Source: Paenibacillus herberti (GTDB lineage: Bacteria > Bacillota > Bacilli > Paenibacillales > Paenibacillaceae). From it: a DNA stretch of 64,000 nt. The notes beneath the pieces were generated by a model. The model saw only the letters and a program-made list of their open reading frames with translations, was not told the DNA's origin and made no database searches. Shown here piece after piece: positions 19,089 through 28,162 of this stretch. The stretch lies in assembly GCF_002233675.1 (NCBI RefSeq), contig NZ_NMUQ01000003.1, positions 354,574 to 418,573 on the forward strand, given 5' to 3'. Position numbers and translations under genes: made by a program. The stretch's first letter is position 1, and each line of letters begins with the position of its first letter.

Positions 19089-19138
19089 ATTAGAAGCCGC
19101 ATTTGGTATGCTTATTGAAATGGGATCTGTGAGGTCGG

Positions 19139-20191
19139 GTGCTTCCAACGATGAAACAAGTGACAATTTATGATATTGCCAGCGAGGCAGGGGTTTCCGT
19201 TGCTACAGTTTCGCGGGTACTAAATAATACAGCGCCTGTTAAAGCGAGCACGCGCTCCAAAATTATGAAGCTGATCAAGCAGCATCAATTCCAGCCGAAT
19301 GCGCTGGCTCGCAGCTTGCTCAAAAAGGAAACGGGAACGATAGGTGTTATCGTCCCGGATATTACCAATCCTTTTTTCCCTGAGGTGTTCGGCGGGATCG
19401 ATTCCGCGGCACGAGACAAGGGTTTTACCTTTTTCTTGTGTGATACACTCGGCGATTATGATCGTGAATCGCAGTACCTGGATATACTGCGCAAAAAGCA
19501 GGTTGATGGCATCATTTTTATGGGCGGCCGCATCAACCTGGCCAAATGCCCGACTGAATTGGTTGAAGAGGTTGTAGAAACAGCAGCCAGAATTCCTATG
19601 GTACTTGTCAACGGTAATTTGCCGGGAACGGAGCTGCACCGTGTTGCAGCCGATGAGAGTAAAGGCGCGGCGATGGCCACGCAGTATTTAGTCGAACAGG
19701 GCCATAGAGACATCGCTTTTATCGGCGGTCATGATTATACGTCAACGAATGCGCAGAAACTCAGAGCTTTTAAGCGAGTTATGAATCAGAATGGACTTCC
19801 TGTGGCCAAAGAACGTATCTTGTACGGGGATTTCACGATGTCCGCTGGAGAACGCTTGATGAAGGAAATTCTCCAGGACTCTTCGCGTCCTCGTCCTACA
19901 GCCGTTCTTTGTGTTAATGATTTTACAGCGGTCGGGGCGATAAAAGCAGCGATTAGAGCGGGCATATTCATTCCCGATGATATGTCCATCGTAGGTTTTG
20001 ACGATATTCCGCTCGCATCGGCTATCTATCCGGAGCTGACATCGGTGAAGCTGCATATGGATCAGCTGGGCAGAAATGCGGTTGATGTTCTCCACAAGCT
20101 GATTATGAAGGAAAAAGTGAAGCGAATGACGATTATTGAACCCGAACTGGTCGTCCGTGACAGCACGAAAAAGCTCATTCACCGCGAATAA
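19139..20191 (+). CDS. LacI-family regulator 1
   Basis: This is a LacI-type repressor of about 350 residues with an N-terminal helix-turn-helix (TIYDIASEAGVSVATVSRVL) and a periplasmic-binding-protein-like effector domain (IGVIVPDITNPFFPEVFGGI, IAFIGGHDYT, VGFDDIPLAS). GTG 19139 has GAGG 4 bp upstream; ATG 19151 gives the usual short LacI N-terminus but leaves the site 16 bp away, so the start is uncertain. A strong terminator follows, so it is transcribed apart from the second LacI gene. Its target is not evident. Confidence 0.9.
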   Translation: MLPTMKQVTIYDIASEAGVSVATVSRVLNNTAPVKASTRSKIMKLIKQHQFQPNALARSLLKKETGTIGVIVPDITNPFFPEVFGGIDSAARDKGFTFFLCDTLGDYDRESQYLDILRKKQVDGIIFMGGRINLAKCPTELVEEVVETAARIPMVLVNGNLPGTELHRVAADESKGAAMATQYLVEQGHRDIAFIGGHDYTSTNAQKLRAFKRVMNQNGLPVAKERILYGDFTMSAGERLMKEILQDSSRPRPTAVLCVNDFTAVGAIKAAIRAGIFIPDDMSIVGFDDIPLASAIYPELTSVKLHMDQLGRNAVDVLHKLIMKEKVKRMTIIEPELVVRDSTKKLIHRE

Positions 20192-20234
20192 AGAAACAGC
20201 CAGCATCGTTTATCGGATGCTGGCTGTTTCTTCT
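20192..20234 (+). terminator. Terminator between the two LacI genes
   Basis: The perfect 16-bp stem agaaacagccagcatc/gatgctggctgtttct starts right after the stop codon of the first LacI gene. Confidence 0.9.
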
Positions 20235-20249
20235 ACTCCATTTGTTTTA

Positions 20250-20263
20250 TGGGAACGGTTGCA
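20250..20263 (+). promoter_or_regulatory. LacI-type operator upstream of LacI regulator 2
   Basis: TGGGAACGGTTGCA is an imperfect palindrome around a central CG, the LacI-family layout. The same 14-mer occurs inverted at 21379. It lies 56 bp before the second LacI gene and suggests autoregulation. Confidence 0.6.
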
Positions 20264-20318
20264 AGAATCGGCATCGTCCCTTATAATGGCATCATCGGGA
20301 TATGCAGGAGGGAATTTC

Positions 20319-21350
20319 ATGAAGTCCAAGAAGGTTACGATTCTCGATGTGGCTCAGCTCGCGAATGTAACCAAGTCGACGGTTTCCCGAGTCGTCAACG
20401 ATTCGCCTTTGGTCAACGACAAGACCAAGCAGCGGGTATGGAAGGCGATTGAAGAGCTGGGTTATACGCCGAACCGTACTGCGAGATCGCTTGCACTTGG
20501 CAAGACGAATGTCATCGGTTTTGTCGTTTCCGAGCAGCAAATTAGCGACGTCGTTTCGAATCCTTTTTTCCCAACCGTGTTGAAGGGGATTACAACCGTT
20601 GCCAATCGCGAAGGTTACAATATTCTGTTGCTTAGCTTGAGCGGGCAGGACATCAAATCGTACAGGGAAATTATCCAGCGTCATACTGTGGATGGCTTTT
20701 TGATTTTAGGAGGTCCTTCTAACCCGAAGCTCGGTTCGGATCTCGATAAGCTGAAGGTTCCTTATGTTTTCATTGGTAAGCATGATCCTGCAGCTGAACA
20801 TAGCTATGTCAGCACGGATAATGAAGAAGGCGGTTATATCGCCGGTAAACATCTTATCGAGCTTGGCCACAGCGAAATCCGGTTTATGGTCGGAGAAGTG
20901 AAAGGGAGTTTGTTGTCCCATAACATCGAGCGTATCGCGGGCTTCAAGCGTGCATTTGATGAAGCTGGCATGACATTTGCAGAACATCTCGTTGTGAAAG
21001 TGCCGACCGATATAGAGAGCGGTTATCATTTTATGAAAAGCTATTTGGCTAAAGACAGACCAAGTGGACTTATTCTGTCTAACGAGGTCACCTCCATGAC
21101 TTGCTTGAACCTGCTCATCGACGAAGGCATTGCGGTTCCGGAAGAGATGTCGATTGTATCTTTTGGAGATGCCCAGTTTTTCCGCAACACAAGACCTAGC
21201 CTGACAACAGTTAGCCAGAGCGTGGAATGGCTTGGCAAAACAGCCATGGAATTGTTGTTGCAACGGATAAGCGGCGAAGTGTCGTATCCGTCCCCAATCG
21301 TTCGCAAACCTGAAATTGTCCTGCGCGGCAGTACGAAGAAAATGCGATAA
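20319..21350 (+). CDS. LacI-family regulator 2, likely controls the alpha-glucoside operon
   Basis: This 343-residue LacI-type repressor has the helix-turn-helix TILDVAQLANVTKSTVSRVV and an effector domain (GFVVSEQQISDVVSNPFFPT, VYSTDNEEGGYIAG-like block, IVSFGDAQFF). ATG 20319 has aggaggg 6 bp upstream; a longer upstream frame overlaps the first LacI gene and has no site. The gene is bracketed by two copies of a LacI-type operator, and the downstream copy precedes the transporter/GH13 operon. Repression of that operon, relieved by a maltodextrin-type sugar, is inferred. Confidence 0.9.
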   Translation: MKSKKVTILDVAQLANVTKSTVSRVVNDSPLVNDKTKQRVWKAIEELGYTPNRTARSLALGKTNVIGFVVSEQQISDVVSNPFFPTVLKGITTVANREGYNILLLSLSGQDIKSYREIIQRHTVDGFLILGGPSNPKLGSDLDKLKVPYVFIGKHDPAAEHSYVSTDNEEGGYIAGKHLIELGHSEIRFMVGEVKGSLLSHNIERIAGFKRAFDEAGMTFAEHLVVKVPTDIESGYHFMKSYLAKDRPSGLILSNEVTSMTCLNLLIDEGIAVPEEMSIVSFGDAQFFRNTRPSLTTVSQSVEWLGKTAMELLLQRISGEVSYPSPIVRKPEIVLRGSTKKMR

Positions 21351-21378
21351 GAGAGTCGCATTTTTTTAAACCCTTTTA

Positions 21379-21392
21379 TGCAACCGTTCCCA
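21379..21392 (-). promoter_or_regulatory. LacI-type operator in front of transporter operon
   Basis: TGCAACCGTTCCCA is the exact reverse complement of the 14-mer at 20250-20263. It lies in the 237-bp gap before the sugar-binding lipoprotein gene. Confidence 0.6.
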
Positions 21393-21464
21393 ATAAATCT
21401 GCTCTGAAATATGACTATCATAAATAAAATGAATAATACCATATTTATTTACTTGAATTCCTTA

Positions 21465-21491
21465 TGAAACCGGTTAAATGTAAGCGCTACA
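21465..21491 (+). promoter_or_regulatory. Adjacent cre-like boxes before the transporter operon
   Basis: TGAAACCGGTTAAA (21465-21478) matches the cre consensus in 13 of 14 positions and resembles the GH30 boxes. TGTAAGCGCTACA (21479-21491) is a second, near-palindromic LacI-family-like site directly next to it. Carbon catabolite control by CcpA is a reasonable inference. Confidence 0.45.
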
Positions 21492-21587
21492 TAATCATTG
21501 AGAGGGGGGATTTCCTGCTAGCTGCTTTCTCTGTTTAGCTCGCTTCATCCGAACGACGATTAGCCTAATTTCGGGAGGGGATTTCAC

Positions 21588-22886
21588 TTGGGAAAAGGAT
21601 TAAAGCTCGGAATGGTTACGCTCGCTGCTTTGCTTGTCAGCGCCGGATGCTCTGGCAATGTCGCTAAGCCTGAAGAAACTAACGGAAATACGAAAATTAC
21701 CGTACTGTCTTGGAAGTTCGATCCGGAAAGCGACTCCTGGAAAAGTATCGTATCCGCCTTTAATAAGAAATATCCCAACATCACGGTTAACGCCGTGAAC
21801 GCCCCGACTTCAGAGATTGATCAGAAAATTACGTCCATGGCCGCAGGAAAACAGCCGCTTGATGTATTGTTTACCGATTCAACTCGCAATTTATCTTTTT
21901 CATCCAAAGGACTTCTTGAAGATCTCGGCCCCTACCTGGAAAAGTCGGATATCAATCTCGAAAGGGACTATTACGTTAAAAGCCTGTCGGATCATAAATA
22001 CCAAGGCAAGCTGCACGGGCTGCCCATTCTGAATATGACTTATTTCATTTATTACAACAAAGATTTGTTCGACGCTGCGAAACTTCCTTATCCGACGAAT
22101 GACTGGACGATTGACCAGTTTAAAGAGACCGCGATTAAGCTGACAGACGCCAAGAAAAATCAATTTGGCTATAATCTTCGACCGTGGGTAGGCACTCATT
22201 TTCTAGCATGGTCCTACGCAATGGGCGGTCAATATTTCTCCGAGGACGGGAAACAGGCTCTCGTCACGAGTCCGGGAAGCGTGAAGGCGATGCAGTTCCT
22301 CAAGGACATGGTGTACACGGATAAAACAGCACCTGCACCAACGGCGCAATCGGCGTCGCAAGCGGGCGGCGTTGCATTTGAATCGGGTAACTTGGCGATG
22401 AACTGGTCGGGCTCCTGGGATATTGCCGGAACGGAGAAAACACCATCCAAATGGGCGTTCAAATGGGGAGTTGCGATGCCGCCTAAAGGTGAAAACGGGT
22501 CTTATCCGATCATAATTTCCAATGCATGGGGCATGTACTCCAAGTCTAAAAACAAAGATGCCGCTTGGGACTTCATCCATTGGTGGATGAGCGATGACGG
22601 TCAGAAGGTGCTCGCGGAAAATGGAGAATTCCCAAGTAAAAAGGACATCGCGCAGAAGTATGCGTTCACTCATCTCGATGCGGAAACACGCGACACTGTG
22701 TTCAAGACAGCGGAGCTTGGCGTGTCCCGTCCGACGCAATATCCAGCTATGCCGCGCAGCGAAACAACCTTCGGTGCAAAAATGGAAGAAGTGTTAGCGA
22801 GTAAAAACTCCGATGTGCCAAAGATTATGGCAAAGGCAAACGAAGAATTGAACGAACTGATTAAAGAGGTCGAAGCCGGCAAATAA
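21588..22886 (+). CDS. ABC sugar-binding lipoprotein (CUT1)
   Basis: This 432-residue extracellular binding protein has the lipobox VSAGC (cysteine about residue 20) and the typical family 1 solute-binding pattern (ITVLSWKFDPESDSWKSIV, FNKKYPNITVNAV, LHGLPILNMTYFIYYNKDLF, NWSGSWDI). The TTG start has cgggaggggat upstream. It begins an operon with two permeases, a GH13 glycosidase, an ADP-ribosylglycohydrolase-like gene and an RpiB-like gene. Maltodextrin or another alpha-glucoside is the likely ligand because of the GH13 enzyme. Confidence 0.9.
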   Translation: MGKGLKLGMVTLAALLVSAGCSGNVAKPEETNGNTKITVLSWKFDPESDSWKSIVSAFNKKYPNITVNAVNAPTSEIDQKITSMAAGKQPLDVLFTDSTRNLSFSSKGLLEDLGPYLEKSDINLERDYYVKSLSDHKYQGKLHGLPILNMTYFIYYNKDLFDAAKLPYPTNDWTIDQFKETAIKLTDAKKNQFGYNLRPWVGTHFLAWSYAMGGQYFSEDGKQALVTSPGSVKAMQFLKDMVYTDKTAPAPTAQSASQAGGVAFESGNLAMNWSGSWDIAGTEKTPSKWAFKWGVAMPPKGENGSYPIIISNAWGMYSKSKNKDAAWDFIHWWMSDDGQKVLAENGEFPSKKDIAQKYAFTHLDAETRDTVFKTAELGVSRPTQYPAMPRSETTFGAKMEEVLASKNSDVPKIMAKANEELNELIKEVEAGK

Positions 22887-22908
22887 GCGACGCAAGGGGT
22901 GGTGTTGG

Positions 22909-23793
22909 ATGAAGCGCTCAAGGCGTGCCAGACGTGAAGAGTTGACGGGTTGGCTGATGGCCTCGCCCTGGATTATCGGCTTTCTGTTCCTGACGCTCGG
23001 GGCGATGACCTTTTCCCTGGGAATGAGTTTTACGGATTATGATTTTTTCAATAAACCAAGTTTTGTCGGACTCCAACATTACAAACAAATGCTGTTTGAA
23101 GACGAGCTGGTGTGGCATTCCATTGGGATTACGACGCTTTACGCCCTTTTTAGTGTGCCGCTCACGCTTGTGCTGGGCTTGCTGCTGGCGATGATCTTGA
23201 ATCAGAAACTGAAGGGTATCGCACTTTTTCGCACGGTATATTACTTCCCTTCGGTATTGCCGGAGATCGCCACGATTTTCCTGTGGATTCTAGTGTTTGA
23301 TCCGAGCTTCGGGCTGTTCAATTCCGTCTTAAAATGGTTCAGTATAACCGGTCCGAACTGGCTTGGCAGCATGGAGTGGGCGCTCCCCTCCTTCGTTATT
23401 ATGAGCCTGTGGGGAGTAGGCGGCGGCATGCTCATTTATTTGGCGGGCTTACAGGGCATTCCGACCGAGCTGTACGAGGCGGCCACGGTGGACGGTTCCA
23501 ATCGATTCACGACCTTTATGCGCATTACGCTGCCGATGCTGTCCCCGGTTATCTTTTTCAACCTTGTCATGGGCATTATCGGTGCGCTGCAGGTGTTCAA
23601 CCAAGCTTATATTATGACCAATGGCGGTCCGGCGCGCTCGACGTACTTTTTCATGCTCCATATTTTTTACACGTCGTTCCAGGAATATCGAATGGCTTAC
23701 GCGAGCGCGTTATCCTGGCTGCTGTTCCTGTATATCGGTCTGCTGACTTTTATCGTTTTCCGATTCGGCGAGAAAAAAGTATTTTACAGTTGA
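22909..23793 (+). CDS. ABC sugar permease (MalF/UgpA type)
   Basis: This 294-residue inner-membrane permease has six membrane segments, a typical CUT1 opening (LMASPWIIGFLFLTLGAM, MSFTDYDFFNKPSFVGL) and the EAA loop ELYEAATVDGSNRFTTFMRI. ATG 22909 follows AAGGGGTGG. It lies 22 bp after the binding-protein gene and 16 bp before its partner permease. No ATPase gene is present. Confidence 0.92.
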   Translation: MKRSRRARREELTGWLMASPWIIGFLFLTLGAMTFSLGMSFTDYDFFNKPSFVGLQHYKQMLFEDELVWHSIGITTLYALFSVPLTLVLGLLLAMILNQKLKGIALFRTVYYFPSVLPEIATIFLWILVFDPSFGLFNSVLKWFSITGPNWLGSMEWALPSFVIMSLWGVGGGMLIYLAGLQGIPTELYEAATVDGSNRFTTFMRITLPMLSPVIFFNLVMGIIGALQVFNQAYIMTNGGPARSTYFFMLHIFYTSFQEYRMAYASALSWLLFLYIGLLTFIVFRFGEKKVFYS

Positions 23794-23809
23794 GATGAGG
23801 TGAGCGATT

Positions 23810-24673
23810 TTGTCCGCTTATGCACACCGCAAGACATCAAGCGTCCGGAGAAGTCAGAAGATCATGAACAGCTTTTTATATGTATTACTGACCGCTGGCG
23901 GGCTGGTCATTCTGGTCCCTTTCATCTGGATGCTCAGCACCTCTTTGAAAATACCGAGCCAAGTATTCGCATGGCCGATAGAGTGGATTCCGAAACCGGT
24001 CAAGTTCAGTAATTATGTGGAAGCATTGTCTATGCGTCCGTTCATCCTGTATTACGGCAACACCTTTTTCATTACGGGACTGGCGGTGCTCGGTCAGGTA
24101 TTTTCCTCGTCCATTGTAGGTTATTCGCTTGCTCGCCTGCGCTGGCGTGGAAACAATCTCGTGTTCGCTTTGATTATGAGTACGCTGATGCTCCCAGAAA
24201 TCGTAAGGATGATTCCGACCTTTGTCATCTTCAGCAAAATCGGCTGGGTGGACACCTTTCTTCCACTCATTCTGCCGCATTTTTTTGCCGGTGCGTTCAA
24301 TGTATTTCTGTTCCGCCAATTTTTCCACAGCCTGCCCAAGGATCTAGATGAGGCGGCTACCGTAGACGGAGCGAGCTTGTTCGGCATTTACTGGAGAATT
24401 ATTTTGCCATTGTCCAAGCCGGTTATCGGCATCGTTGCGATCAACACCTTCCGGTACAGCTGGAACGACTTCCTGCATCCGCTGATCTATCTCAACGATA
24501 CGAAGTTATGGACGATTACGCTTGGCCTCCGGGCGTTTCAGCAGGAATTCAACATTGACTGGAATTTGCTGATGGCCGCTAGTGCCACCTCGATGTTGCC
24601 TATCCTCATACTATTTGTCATTGCCCAGAAATACTTTATCCAAGGCATCGTGTTTACTGGCGTGAAAGGATGA
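23810..24673 (+). CDS. ABC sugar permease (MalG/UgpE type)
   Basis: This 287-residue partner permease has six membrane segments, the EAA loop DLDEAATVDGASLFGIYWRI and the C-terminus KYFIQGIVFTGVKG, which is typical of CUT1 MalG-like subunits. The TTG start has GAGGTGAG about 7 bp upstream. It forms the translocation pore with the protein encoded just upstream. Confidence 0.92.
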   Translation: MSAYAHRKTSSVRRSQKIMNSFLYVLLTAGGLVILVPFIWMLSTSLKIPSQVFAWPIEWIPKPVKFSNYVEALSMRPFILYYGNTFFITGLAVLGQVFSSSIVGYSLARLRWRGNNLVFALIMSTLMLPEIVRMIPTFVIFSKIGWVDTFLPLILPHFFAGAFNVFLFRQFFHSLPKDLDEAATVDGASLFGIYWRIILPLSKPVIGIVAINTFRYSWNDFLHPLIYLNDTKLWTITLGLRAFQQEFNIDWNLLMAASATSMLPILILFVIAQKYFIQGIVFTGVKG

Positions 24674-24680
24674 AATCGAA

Positions 24681-26447
24681 ATGTTGACGCAAGAAGCGAT
24701 CTACCATGTACCCAAGGATGAATATTGTTATGCTCTTGATTCAACAACGATCCGAGTCACCATCCGAGTCCGCCGTACCGAATTAAAAAGCGGGAAAATA
24801 TTGCTGACAGACCGTTACGCGCATGAGCGGTTTATGCCTCCTACCGTTTCGTACGATTTGCGCCTGGCAGGCAACGATAAGCTTTTTGATTATTGGTTCG
24901 CAGACCTGACGATTGAATCGAGGCGCCCCAAGTATCTGTTCCAACTGTTCGATGGATCGGATGACAATTGGTTCAGCGAGGAAGGTCTGACCGATGTCAG
25001 ACCGGAGATGAGCTGGTTTGAATTCCCCTATATCGCAGAGGCGGATGTCATCCGCCACCCGGAATGGTTTCAGGAGGCGATATTCTATCAGATCGGCGTA
25101 GACCGCTTCTTTAACGGCGACAAAGAGAATGATCCGCCCGGCGTTCTGCCATGGGGAGAGGCGCCCACGATGACGACATTTTTCGGCGGAGATTTGGACG
25201 GCATTATAGAAAAGCTGGATTATTTAACGGAACTCGGCATCAATGCTCTTTATTTGAACCCGATTTTCCTGGCGCCGTCGACTTTTAAATATGATACGGC
25301 TGATTATTATCAGATCGATCCGCAATTCGGCGGCAATCCAGCGTTTGATCGGCTGCTTGGCGCTTGCCACGAGCGGGGAATCCGCGTCGTTCTGGACGCT
25401 GTGTTCAACCACGCCGGACTGCTGTTCGAGCCGTTCCGCAGCGTGATTGAACATGGCCCCCGCTCCGCTTATTACGACTGGTTCTACATCCGAGAGTGGC
25501 CGCTCGAAATGGAGGAGCCCAAACAGAGCTACGACACATTCTCCTTTACCGCCCGTATGCCCAAGCTGCGTCATGAGCATCCGGATGTTCGGCGGTACTT
25601 GCTGAGCGTCGCGGCCTATTGGACACGCAAAGGCATTGACGGCTGGCGGCTTGATGTCGCCAATGAGATCGATCACGCTTTTTGGCGGGAGTTCCGCCAA
25701 GTTGTGCGCGGCATTAATTCCGAGGCGTTCATCCTCGGCGAAGTCTGGCTAGACGGAACCACTTGGCTGCAAGGCGATCAATTCGATTCCATTACGAATT
25801 ATAGGTTTCGCTCCGCCGTGCTGGACTTTTTTGCCTATGGGAAAATCGGCGTCAGTCAGTTTGACGAAAAGCTGTTCTCTGCTCGAATTCGCTATCGGGC
25901 CCAAACGAATCTCGTTATGTTCAATTTAATCGGCAGTCATGACGTCCCGCGAATTCTCGATCTATGCGATGATTCGGCTCAGCGGGTCAAGCTGGCTACT
26001 GCTTTTATGTTCGCCTATCCCGGTATTCCAATGATTTATTACGGGGATGAGGTGGCCATGAAGGGAGGTGACTTTGTTCAAGCGCGGCATTGCATGGTGT
26101 GGGAGCCGGAACGGCAAAATCGTGAAATGCTGGAGCTATATCGGAGCTGCACGAGATGGAGACGAGAATATGCTCCTTTGGTGGAAGGGGAGTATCGCAA
26201 GCTGTTTGCCGACGATGCGCTGGCAGTATACGGATTCGCCCGGGAATTGCCGGGAGAGGCGGTTTGGGCCTTTTTCCATAATGCTCCCGGAGAAGCGGTA
26301 ATCCGCGTAGAAGCGCCCGAAGGGCTAAGCTTCGTTAATATCGCCACCGGCGAGACGGTGCAGAGCGGCGACGGCGGTCTTGAAGTGAAGCTGGATGCGT
26401 TTGGATTCACCCTATTTTATACAAAGACAAGTGGAGGGAATCAATAA
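24681..26447 (+). CDS. GH13 alpha-glycosidase (neopullulanase/cyclomaltodextrinase-like)
   Basis: This is a 588-residue cytoplasmic enzyme with no signal peptide. The N-terminal roughly 120 residues form a CBM34-like domain, followed by the GH13 barrel opening IFYQIGVDRFFNGD. Conserved regions are present: DAVFNH, GWRLDVANE (nucleophile Asp), ILGEVW (acid/base Glu) and IGSHDVPR (third Asp). A beta domain ends the protein. This is the GH13_20 layout that cleaves cyclodextrins, pullulan or maltodextrins inside the cell. It follows the permease genes by 7 bp and its TAA overlaps the next ATG (TAATG). Confidence 0.92.
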   Translation: MLTQEAIYHVPKDEYCYALDSTTIRVTIRVRRTELKSGKILLTDRYAHERFMPPTVSYDLRLAGNDKLFDYWFADLTIESRRPKYLFQLFDGSDDNWFSEEGLTDVRPEMSWFEFPYIAEADVIRHPEWFQEAIFYQIGVDRFFNGDKENDPPGVLPWGEAPTMTTFFGGDLDGIIEKLDYLTELGINALYLNPIFLAPSTFKYDTADYYQIDPQFGGNPAFDRLLGACHERGIRVVLDAVFNHAGLLFEPFRSVIEHGPRSAYYDWFYIREWPLEMEEPKQSYDTFSFTARMPKLRHEHPDVRRYLLSVAAYWTRKGIDGWRLDVANEIDHAFWREFRQVVRGINSEAFILGEVWLDGTTWLQGDQFDSITNYRFRSAVLDFFAYGKIGVSQFDEKLFSARIRYRAQTNLVMFNLIGSHDVPRILDLCDDSAQRVKLATAFMFAYPGIPMIYYGDEVAMKGGDFVQARHCMVWEPERQNREMLELYRSCTRWRREYAPLVEGEYRKLFADDALAVYGFARELPGEAVWAFFHNAPGEAVIRVEAPEGLSFVNIATGETVQSGDGGLEVKLDAFGFTLFYTKTSGGNQ

Positions 26448-27526
26448 TGACAACGGTAGAAATGAAGGACACGCAGCTGTATGACAAAATTTTCGGCTCC
26501 ATTGCCGCTTCCAATATTGGCTCCTCTATGGGAGCAATGGTAGAAACCTGGGACCCCGACCGCATCAAGGAGAAGTACGGGGTGTTGGATAAACTTGAAG
26601 GTTACTGCCATTACAAGGCCTATCAACGCAAGCCGGGCACGACGGAGGACGGCATTGAACGCCAGCGCCTTATGGTATCTGCGATCCATGACAAAAATGG
26701 AAGAATTACGGCAGAGGATTTGAAGCAGGTATGGCTGCGGGACATTAATCCGGATAACTTCAACGTGCAGATGGAGCCTTGTGATGAAATTTTATATAAG
26801 CTGGCTGCTTCAGGCCTTCCAGCGGGTTATGTCGGCAATTATTCCGATTATATGGGAATCGTGTCTTTCGCAAGATCATGCCATCCGATTGGCCTAATCA
26901 ACGCATGTAATCCGTATCAGGCGTATCTCGATACTTGGGATGTTGGCCGGTTGTACCAGCCGCTTCATGCTTATGGATTGGATTGGTCAACGGTTACTTC
27001 GGCTGGCATTGCCGAGGCGATGCGCCCAACAGCTACGATTGATTCAGTGGTGGATGCGGCGATGCGCTATGTTTCCCAGCCGGTTCGCGATGAGCTGGAA
27101 AGAGCGCTTGAAGCTTCCAAAAACAAGTCGAGCATCGAAGAGCTGCTGCCTTGGTTCTATGAGCATTATAACGGGGTCGGCACGCCTTATTGCTTCAGTA
27201 TGGGCAATGAAATTATTACCAAAGCGTTATGTCTGTTCTATGTTGCCAAAGGTGATCCTGAGCAGCTCGTTATCGGTGCAGTAAATTTCGGCCGCGATAC
27301 GGATTGCCTGGCCGCTGTTGCTTCCGGACTGGGGGGAGCCTTGCGCGGCGCATCAACGCTTCGCAAAGAGTGGATCGAGACGGTGGATGATGCCATGACG
27401 ACGAATCCTTATACAGTTTCGCGCCGCTCGCTCAGCGAGATGTCGCAGGTCATTTATGAGGGAGTGCTGAACGAGCGTTCCAAAGCGCTGGCGCATGCGG
27501 AGGAAGTAGCTTCCTTAATCAAATGA
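26447..27526 (+). CDS. ADP-ribosylglycohydrolase-family protein
   Basis: This 359-residue protein shows the ADP-ribosylglycohydrolase/crystallin J1 pattern: KIFGSIAASNIGSSMGAMVE at the front and NFGRDTDCLAAVASGLGGAL near the end, which corresponds to the N-x-GGDTDT metal-binding block. The first metal block, usually TDDT, here reads TTEDGIERQRL and is degenerate. Members remove ADP-ribose or related N- or O-glycosidic groups. The start overlaps the GH13 stop, so it is translationally coupled. A role in nucleoside or sugar N-glycoside hydrolysis, rather than ADP-ribose removal, is possible in this sugar operon. Confidence 0.8.
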   Translation: MTTVEMKDTQLYDKIFGSIAASNIGSSMGAMVETWDPDRIKEKYGVLDKLEGYCHYKAYQRKPGTTEDGIERQRLMVSAIHDKNGRITAEDLKQVWLRDINPDNFNVQMEPCDEILYKLAASGLPAGYVGNYSDYMGIVSFARSCHPIGLINACNPYQAYLDTWDVGRLYQPLHAYGLDWSTVTSAGIAEAMRPTATIDSVVDAAMRYVSQPVRDELERALEASKNKSSIEELLPWFYEHYNGVGTPYCFSMGNEIITKALCLFYVAKGDPEQLVIGAVNFGRDTDCLAAVASGLGGALRGASTLRKEWIETVDDAMTTNPYTVSRRSLSEMSQVIYEGVLNERSKALAHAEEVASLIK

Positions 27527-27621
27527 ACGGGGAAGCGGAAGAAGCAGCTTTACTAATATAAACGGGGCAGCGCGGAGAAAAGCAATCATTCTGGGTAAAA
27601 ACAGTTAAGGAGGTGGCTTAA

Positions 27622-28110
27622 ATGATCGTAGCAATCGGAAGCGACCATGCCGGTTATCCGCTAAAGGCCCATATCGTAGAGGCGATGACAGCAGGGGGCA
27701 TCGAGATCACGGACTTCGGGAGTTATACGCCTGAGCCGGTGGATTTTCCAGATGTGGCGAGACTTGTATGTGATGCCGTGCGGGAGGGGCGGGCTTTTCG
27801 GGGCATTATGGTATGCGGCACAGGAGTTGGTGCAGCCATTGCCGCCAATAAGATCCCAGGCATTCGGTCAGCTGTAGGTCATGATAGCTACAGCGCAGTA
27901 CAATGCGTGGAGCATGATGATGTCAATGTTCTGTGCATTGGCGCACAGATCGTTGGACCTACGCTTGCTGCCGCGTATGTGACCGCTTTTCTCGGTGCGG
28001 AGTTCAGTACCGAACCGCATTTTCGCAGGCGGGTGGAAAAGCTCCACGCCCTGGAGCGCACCGCGGCGATGGAATGGCTGGCTTCTGAGGATGGCTTGAA
28101 GAAGTCTTAA
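27622..28110 (+). CDS. RpiB/LacAB-family sugar-phosphate isomerase
   Basis: This 162-residue protein has the RpiB signature: GSDHAGYPLK at the front and MVCGTGVGAAIAANKIPGIRSA with the catalytic cysteine. Family members interconvert ribose 5-phosphate and ribulose 5-phosphate, or galactose 6-phosphate and allose 6-phosphate forms. ATG 27622 has AAGGAGG 8 bp upstream. It is about 95 bp downstream of the ADP-ribosylglycohydrolase-like gene. The pair would make sense if the hydrolase releases a pentose that enters the pentose-phosphate pathway. Confidence 0.88.
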   Translation: MIVAIGSDHAGYPLKAHIVEAMTAGGIEITDFGSYTPEPVDFPDVARLVCDAVREGRAFRGIMVCGTGVGAAIAANKIPGIRSAVGHDSYSAVQCVEHDDVNVLCIGAQIVGPTLAAAYVTAFLGAEFSTEPHFRRRVEKLHALERTAAMEWLASEDGLKKS

Positions 28111-28162
28111 TAGGTTGAGAGACTAGCTGAATAGGAAGCTAGTAAGGCAGTGTAGCGAGTCG

